A DNA stretch of 18,332 bases from contig JAEEML010000002.1 in assembly GCA_016283195.1 (NCBI GenBank), positions 1 to 18,332 of the forward strand. Direction: 5' to 3'. The stretch's first letter is position 1; each line of letters begins with the position of its first letter. Made by a program: the position numbers and the translations under genes. Source of the stretch: Deltaproteobacteria bacterium. Its GTDB lineage: Bacteria; JAEEML01. Positions 14,639 to 18,332 of this stretch are shown in pieces. The notes beneath the pieces were generated by a model, which made no database searches, was not told the origin of the DNA, and saw only the letters and a list, made by a program, of their open reading frames with translations.

Positions 14639-15639
14639 TTTATTTCCTCAGCCAGATTTTCCGGAAAGAACTCAGCTTCTTCAACAGCCAGTGCCTCTTC
14701 CAAAAGATCGCCATAAACCTTTTGCAATTTTTCGCTCATATAGGCTTCGGCTACTTTGGGGCGAATATCGGCAAAAGCCGGCGCGGCGCCGTCCTTGGGC
14801 GTAAAGCGACTCTTATTGGCTTCATAATAATTTTTCAGATCGTCTTCTTCTATCTTACCACGACTTAAAAGCTCATTTTGCAAGAGTTTTTGCACCAAAA
14901 GCTGGCGCGTTAGCTGCACTAACTGGCGGCGCACTTCCGGGTCTTCGTCCAGTTTTTGCCTTAAAGCTTTGCGCTCTAAAAGCTCCTCGGCCACAAAGGC
15001 CCGGGCAAAAGCCATTTTTTGCTCCGGCGTATTTACCTTGCCGGCCATTTGCGGCGGCAAAGCGGCTAAAGCCTGCTCTATATCGGCCACAGTAATAGAG
15101 GTGTCACCCACTTTGGCAAAGAGTTTGCCGCCGCGCTCCTTAGCCGCTTTGCTATCCAGATTACTGGCCGTTTTCAGGGCATAGCGGGCAGCGCCCAGTT
15201 TTTTAAGCCCTTCCAAAGAGGCCACTATTTTGGCCGCTATCTCCCCTTTTAAGGCGCCGGGCGGATTGGATTCATCAGCCAAATAGAGAAAAGTCAGCGC
15301 CCGCTCGTAGTTGCCCTCTTCGAGATAGAGCGAGGCAGCAGTAAAAGCCAGTTTGGCCCGCTCTTCGCCAAGTAGTTCCTCTTGTAAAAGATAGGTAGCG
15401 AGCAAATCGGCGGCCTGACTTTTCACTCCGGCCCCCCTAAGGCGGCCGGCTGTCTCACGCAGCACTTTGGGGGAAATTTCGCTTTTTAATTCCACCTCTT
15501 TATGAGCCGAAAAATAGTAAAAAGCACCCAGCGAAGCTGCGAGCAAAAGTGTCCAAAGCATAATAAAAACAGTGCGTTTATCAAAGAGCGGGCGCTTTAC
15601 CGTCTGGGTGCGCGTCCGTAAATCTGCCAAATCGTCCAT
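14635..15639 (-). CDS. Membrane-anchored SurA_N-like protein lacking the parvulin domain, with TPR-like N-terminus
   Basis: This 334-residue protein has a short cytoplasmic N-terminus and a TM helix at about 24-43. A helical TPR-like stretch (about 75-165; LAFTAASLYLEEGNYERALTFLYLAD) follows. Next comes a segment that resembles the N-terminal chaperone part of SurA/PpiC proteins: VGDTSITVADIEQALAAL (about 177-193), EELLERKALRQKLDEDPEV, and EEDDLKNYYEANKSRFTP (about 264-281). In those proteins a parvulin domain of about 100 residues normally comes next. Here the sequence moves after five residues to AFADIRPKVAEAYMSEKLQKVY, the usual post-parvulin helix. The product is likely a periplasmic chaperone without isomerase activity. 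GGTGGAGA precedes the ATG, and it lies between DUF58 and the BatD-like gene. Confidence 0.7.
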   Translation of the reverse strand: MDDLADLRTRTQTVKRPLFDKRTVFIMLWTLLLAASLGAFYYFSAHKEVELKSEISPKVLRETAGRLRGAGVKSQAADLLATYLLQEELLGEERAKLAFTAASLYLEEGNYERALTFLYLADESNPPGALKGEIAAKIVASLEGLKKLGAARYALKTASNLDSKAAKERGGKLFAKVGDTSITVADIEQALAALPPQMAGKVNTPEQKMAFARAFVAEELLERKALRQKLDEDPEVRRQLVQLTRQLLVQKLLQNELLSRGKIEEDDLKNYYEANKSRFTPKDGAAPAFADIRPKVAEAYMSEKLQKVYGDLLEEALAVEEAEFFPENLAEEIK

Positions 15640-15657
15640 AAGCTCTCCACCTATTAC

Positions 15658-16629
15658 TTAATAGCCAATATAAATAGCTTGACGCCCCGGCCGGCCGCTC
15701 ACTCTAAAGTAGCGCACCAGCTGGTTGGTATAAGGCTTATCGGTTGAAATATCTATCAAATCAACGCTCATGCCGGCCAAGAGATGGCGCAGTTCCTCGC
15801 TTCTTTTGGCGGCGAGTTTCTTAAATTGATCTCTTACGCGAGCGCTGCCGCTATCAAGGAGGAGTGTCTGGCCGCTTTCGGCATCTAGGAGCTCAATAAA
15901 GCCGATATTGGGGAAGGTGCGCTCTCTGGGATCGGAGATATTTACCGCCACCACCTGATGACGGCCCGCAAGGCGCCTTAAGGCCTCGTCAAAACCTGTG
16001 CCCAAAAAGTCCGATATCAAAAAGACAACCGCCCGGCGGTGCAAAACTTTGCCCAAATAATCGAGCGCTGCGCCTAAATCGGTAGCCCGCTCCTCGCTGT
16101 TTTGCCGCAAAATAGCTCTAATGACCCGCCAAACGTGGTTTTTGCCCTTTTTGGGCGGAATATAATTTTCCACCTGGTCGGAAAAGGTTAAAAGGCCCAC
16201 TTTATCATTGGAATGAATAGCCGTATAAGCGAGCGTGGCTGCCACTTCGGCCGCCACCTCATGCTTAAATTTGGCGCTGGTGCCAAAGCGGCTGGATCCG
16301 CTGACATCCACCACCAAAAGCACTGTGAGTTCGCGCTCTTCGCGGTATTCTTTTACAAAGGGCACGCCGCTTCTGGCTGTGACATTCCAATCAATAGTGC
16401 GCACATCGTCACCGGGCTGATAGGTGCGCACTTCCTCAAATTCCATACCGCGCCCTTTAAAGGCGCTAGTATATTCGCCGGCCATAGCCTCACTCACCTG
16501 ATGGCGCACTCTAAGCTGAATGGCCTGAATCTGGGCCAAAAGCTCCGGCGAGAGCAACTCGGCATCACCTATCTTGGGCGGCGCCTCCTGGGGCGTTTTT
16601 TTAAATAAATTATGGAAGAATTTCCACAT
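15658..16629 (-). CDS. DUF58 protein (VWA-related, MoxR partner)
   Basis: This 323-residue protein carries the DUF58 signature GMEFEEVRTYQPGDDVRTIDW (about 61-81; two parts shown joined by the family pattern), preceded by AGEYTSAFKGRG. It also has a VWA-like MIDAS-type motif DVSGSS (108-113) and LISDFLG near 207. No membrane segment is evident, so it is probably cytoplasmic, docking to the membrane through BatA/BatB. DUF58 proteins are nearly always encoded next to a MoxR ATPase, as here; binding to MoxR is inferred from that pairing. AGGTGAG precedes the ATG, 13 bp after the moxR stop. Confidence 0.85.
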   Translation of the reverse strand: MWKFFHNLFKKTPQEAPPKIGDAELLSPELLAQIQAIQLRVRHQVSEAMAGEYTSAFKGRGMEFEEVRTYQPGDDVRTIDWNVTARSGVPFVKEYREERELTVLLVVDVSGSSRFGTSAKFKHEVAAEVAATLAYTAIHSNDKVGLLTFSDQVENYIPPKKGKNHVWRVIRAILRQNSEERATDLGAALDYLGKVLHRRAVVFLISDFLGTGFDEALRRLAGRHQVVAVNISDPRERTFPNIGFIELLDAESGQTLLLDSGSARVRDQFKKLAAKRSEELRHLLAGMSVDLIDISTDKPYTNQLVRYFRVSGRPGRQAIYIGY

Positions 16630-16642
16630 ATTATCTCACCTG

Positions 16643-17632
16643 TTACGGCACATCCACGCGGTCGAAAATCTGCATGATAATATCATCTGATGTTAGATTC
16701 TGGGCCTCGCCCTCATAGCTTAGAGCCACACGGTGGCGCAGCACATCAAGGCCTATGGTCTTTATATCCTGCGGAGTTACATAAGAGCGGCCATTCATGA
16801 AAGCGAGCGCCTTAGCCCCCTTATTCAAAAAGATGGAAGCACGCGGCGAAGCGCCGTATTGAATGAGCCCTTCCAGTTTATCCAGGCCGCAAAGTTTGGG
16901 TTTTCTCGTGGCATAGACAATATCCACAATATATTTTTGCAACTTTTCGTGGATTTTCACTTCATCAACGATTTCGCGGGCCGCCAAAATATCTTCCGGC
17001 GTAGCCACTTTGTTTACCGTGAGCTTTTCATTTTGCCCCATGCGCTGCACAATGGTGAGCTCCTCTTCTTTGGAGGGGTAATCCACTTTTAATTTAAACA
17101 TAAAGCGGTCCACTTGGGCTTCCGGCAAGGGATAAGTTCCCTCCTGCTCAATGGGATTTTGCGTGGCCATCACCAAAAAGGGTTTAGGGAGCTTAAATGT
17201 TTCGTCGCCAATGGTCACTTGCCGCTCCTGCATGGCTTCTAAAAGCGCACTCTGCACCTTGGCCGGCGCCCGGTTTATTTCATCGGCCAGCACCAAATTG
17301 GCAAAAATCGGCCCTTTCTTTACGGTAAATTCGCTGGTAGCCGGGCGATAAATTTGTGTACCGGTAACATCGGCCGGCAGCAAATCGGGCGTAAACTGAA
17401 TACGGCTAAAAGTGGTGCTTAAAGCTTCGCTCAAAGTATTAATGGCTGTAGTCTTAGCGAGCCCGGGCACACCTTCAACCAAAATATGACCATCGGCAAT
17501 AAGGCCTAAAATAAGCCGTTCCAAAAGCTCGCGCTGGCCCACCACCACTTTGGACATCTCATCCAAGACAGTATGAATAAAGCGGCTCTTTTCTGCTACT
17601 TTGTTATCAAGTTCTTCCAGTGGAATAGACAT
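16643..17632 (-). CDS. MoxR-family AAA+ ATPase
   Basis: This 329-residue cytoplasmic ATPase has Walker A GVPGLAKTT (54-62), Walker B VLADEINRAP (114-123), sensor region ATQNPIEQEGTYPLPEAQ and DRF (arginine-finger region, near 175). The C-terminal lid contains YGASPRASI and the LRHRV segment, typical of MoxR. MoxR proteins act as chaperones that assemble or activate VWA-domain partners, often with metal insertion. Here the partners are the DUF58, BatA and BatB proteins of the same operon. GGAGG 6-7 nt upstream supports the ATG. The gene is intact and of normal family length. Confidence 0.9.
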   Translation of the reverse strand: MSIPLEELDNKVAEKSRFIHTVLDEMSKVVVGQRELLERLILGLIADGHILVEGVPGLAKTTAINTLSEALSTTFSRIQFTPDLLPADVTGTQIYRPATSEFTVKKGPIFANLVLADEINRAPAKVQSALLEAMQERQVTIGDETFKLPKPFLVMATQNPIEQEGTYPLPEAQVDRFMFKLKVDYPSKEEELTIVQRMGQNEKLTVNKVATPEDILAAREIVDEVKIHEKLQKYIVDIVYATRKPKLCGLDKLEGLIQYGASPRASIFLNKGAKALAFMNGRSYVTPQDIKTIGLDVLRHRVALSYEGEAQNLTSDDIIMQIFDRVDVP

Positions 17633-17818
17633 TATTTTCCTCCATAATTTCCGGCACCGGGCCGTTTGCAGCCTCTTAACCGCTAAAGTGGGGCAATTAT
17701 TCCCAAGAAATGCTAATGGCCAATTTCTGTTTTCGCCACCTTCCCACCGACAAAAACTAATCTATTGATTTTAAAAGAATATCAATTTCAAGAATCGCAA
17801 TTTTTGGGTATCACGTCT
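17633..17818 (-). promoter_or_regulatory. Intergenic region upstream of moxR with two same-geometry inverted repeats
   Basis: This 186-bp AT-rich gap should carry the Bat operon promoter unless the XRE gene is co-transcribed. Two 23-bp elements with 6-bp arms and 11-nt spacers occur: AGAAAT...ATTTCT at 17706-17728 and ATTGAT...ATCAAT at 17764-17786. A TTGAAA hexamer on the minus strand lies near the second, but no good -10 follows at 17 bp. The elements are operator candidates for the XRE regulator next door. The arms differ in sequence and could arise by chance. Confidence 0.35.
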
Positions 17819-18247
17819 TCAAAGGCGATTACTGCCGGAGAGCTGCTCCAATTGGCTTTTTAAGATGGAATTAAGCTTTCTCGTCACGGCGCAGCGCAGA
17901 TCCGCCGGGAGTTTATGCAAACGTTCTATCAGTAAAGCCTCAGCCTCGCTTAAAACCGGCTGCCCGGCCGCTTCTTTCTGGCATTGAGGCAAAAGCGCCG
18001 CTTTGATATGTTCCGGCGCGGTTTCGGCAAAAGCGAGGCGCTGCAAAGCCGCTTCATCGGCCACTCTGAATTTCAGGCAAATGCGCCGCACCACTGCCTC
18101 GGAAGGCTTGGAAACTCCGGCTTCCCACTGGCCCACATAGCCCGGGGAAACTTCCAAAACTTTGGCCATAGCCCGCTGGCTGAGCTCCTGCGCTTCCCGA
18201 AGCGCTTTAATAAAATCACCGAAGCGGCTGAATGTTGTGAGTTCCAT
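17819..18247 (-). CDS. XRE-family HTH transcriptional regulator
   Basis: This 142-residue protein has an N-terminal helix-turn-helix (about residues 8-65) with pattern FGDFIKALREAQELSQRAMAK, LEVSPGYVGQWEAGVSKPSEAVVRRI. The SQRAMAKVLEVSPGYVGQWE core is the usual Cro/C1 HTH. The remaining 75 residues are helical and Leu-rich and may dimerise or bind a partner. GGGAGGAGGTT just upstream of ATG is a strong RBS. It sits on the same strand 186 bp upstream of moxR, so it may regulate the Bat operon and itself. The upstream 85 bp to the window edge includes TATAAA-like and TTGCAC sequences on the minus strand, but no clear promoter pair. Confidence 0.8.
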   Translation of the reverse strand: MELTTFSRFGDFIKALREAQELSQRAMAKVLEVSPGYVGQWEAGVSKPSEAVVRRICLKFRVADEAALQRLAFAETAPEHIKAALLPQCQKEAAGQPVLSEAEALLIERLHKLPADLRCAVTRKLNSILKSQLEQLSGSNRL

Positions 18248-18332
18248 AACCTCCTCCCGGCTTTTTTAAAGCTAAACACCTTTATAAAAAGTGCAACCTT
18301 TCTCTTTACCAAATAGCGATAAAAGCTTATAC

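Noticed and set aside
11575-17632. A VWA/MoxR-based defence system
   Set aside because: Gene order and TM/MIDAS architecture fit the housekeeping Bat-type MoxR operon; no nuclease, protease or other effector is present.

Overview
The window looks like a gene-dense stretch of a Gram-negative, didermic bacterial chromosome with roughly 50% GC. Three lipoprotein signal peptides, a periplasmic thiol-disulfide protein, a lytic transglycosylase and an RND-type exporter support this. The thiol lipoprotein carries a CDNGID...VDCADDTC element of the kind common in secreted proteins of Myxococcota, Bradymonadales and related former deltaproteobacteria. That lineage is therefore my best guess, by recall of the motif and not by any database search. 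No rRNA, tRNA, transposase, phage gene or CRISPR array was seen.

Left part (1-4048): a 5'-truncated U32-peptidase/RlhA-like gene on the plus strand ends at 1617. It converges on a small TerB-like gene. The intervening 98 bp holds three 19-bp-spaced direct repeats flanked by two CGTAAAAT-type inverted repeats. Next, on the minus strand, is a large cysteine-rich lipoprotein with three thioredoxin-like modules, two of which are a GILT/DsbA-like tandem duplication. A perfect 16-bp hairpin separates it from the TerB-like gene.

Middle part (4049-8718, plus strand): a likely operon of a FliK/SctP C-terminal-domain protein, an HAE3/MMPL-type RND permease, and an MsbA-like ABC exporter that overlaps the permease by ATGA. 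The ABC gene abuts, with no spacing, a convergent minus-strand gene for a membrane-anchored NAPE-PLD-like metallo-beta-lactamase-fold hydrolase. That gene follows a LysM lytic-transglycosylase lipoprotein.

Right part (11544-18332, minus strand): a compact Bat/MoxR operon. The order is XRE regulator, MoxR ATPase, DUF58, a membrane-anchored SurA-like protein without a parvulin domain, a short BatD-like lipoprotein, and BatA and BatB VWA proteins, ending at an intrinsic terminator. By analogy with other MoxR-VWA systems, the ATPase and the MIDAS-containing proteins probably form an envelope-associated chaperone or stress module. The SurA-like and BatD-like members would be its periplasmic arm.

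I did not find a clearly new defence or mobile system. The most unusual items are the triple-thioredoxin lipoprotein, the parvulin-less SurA-like protein inside the Bat operon, the lone FliK-domain protein in front of an RND/ABC pair, and the iteron-like intergenic repeats.
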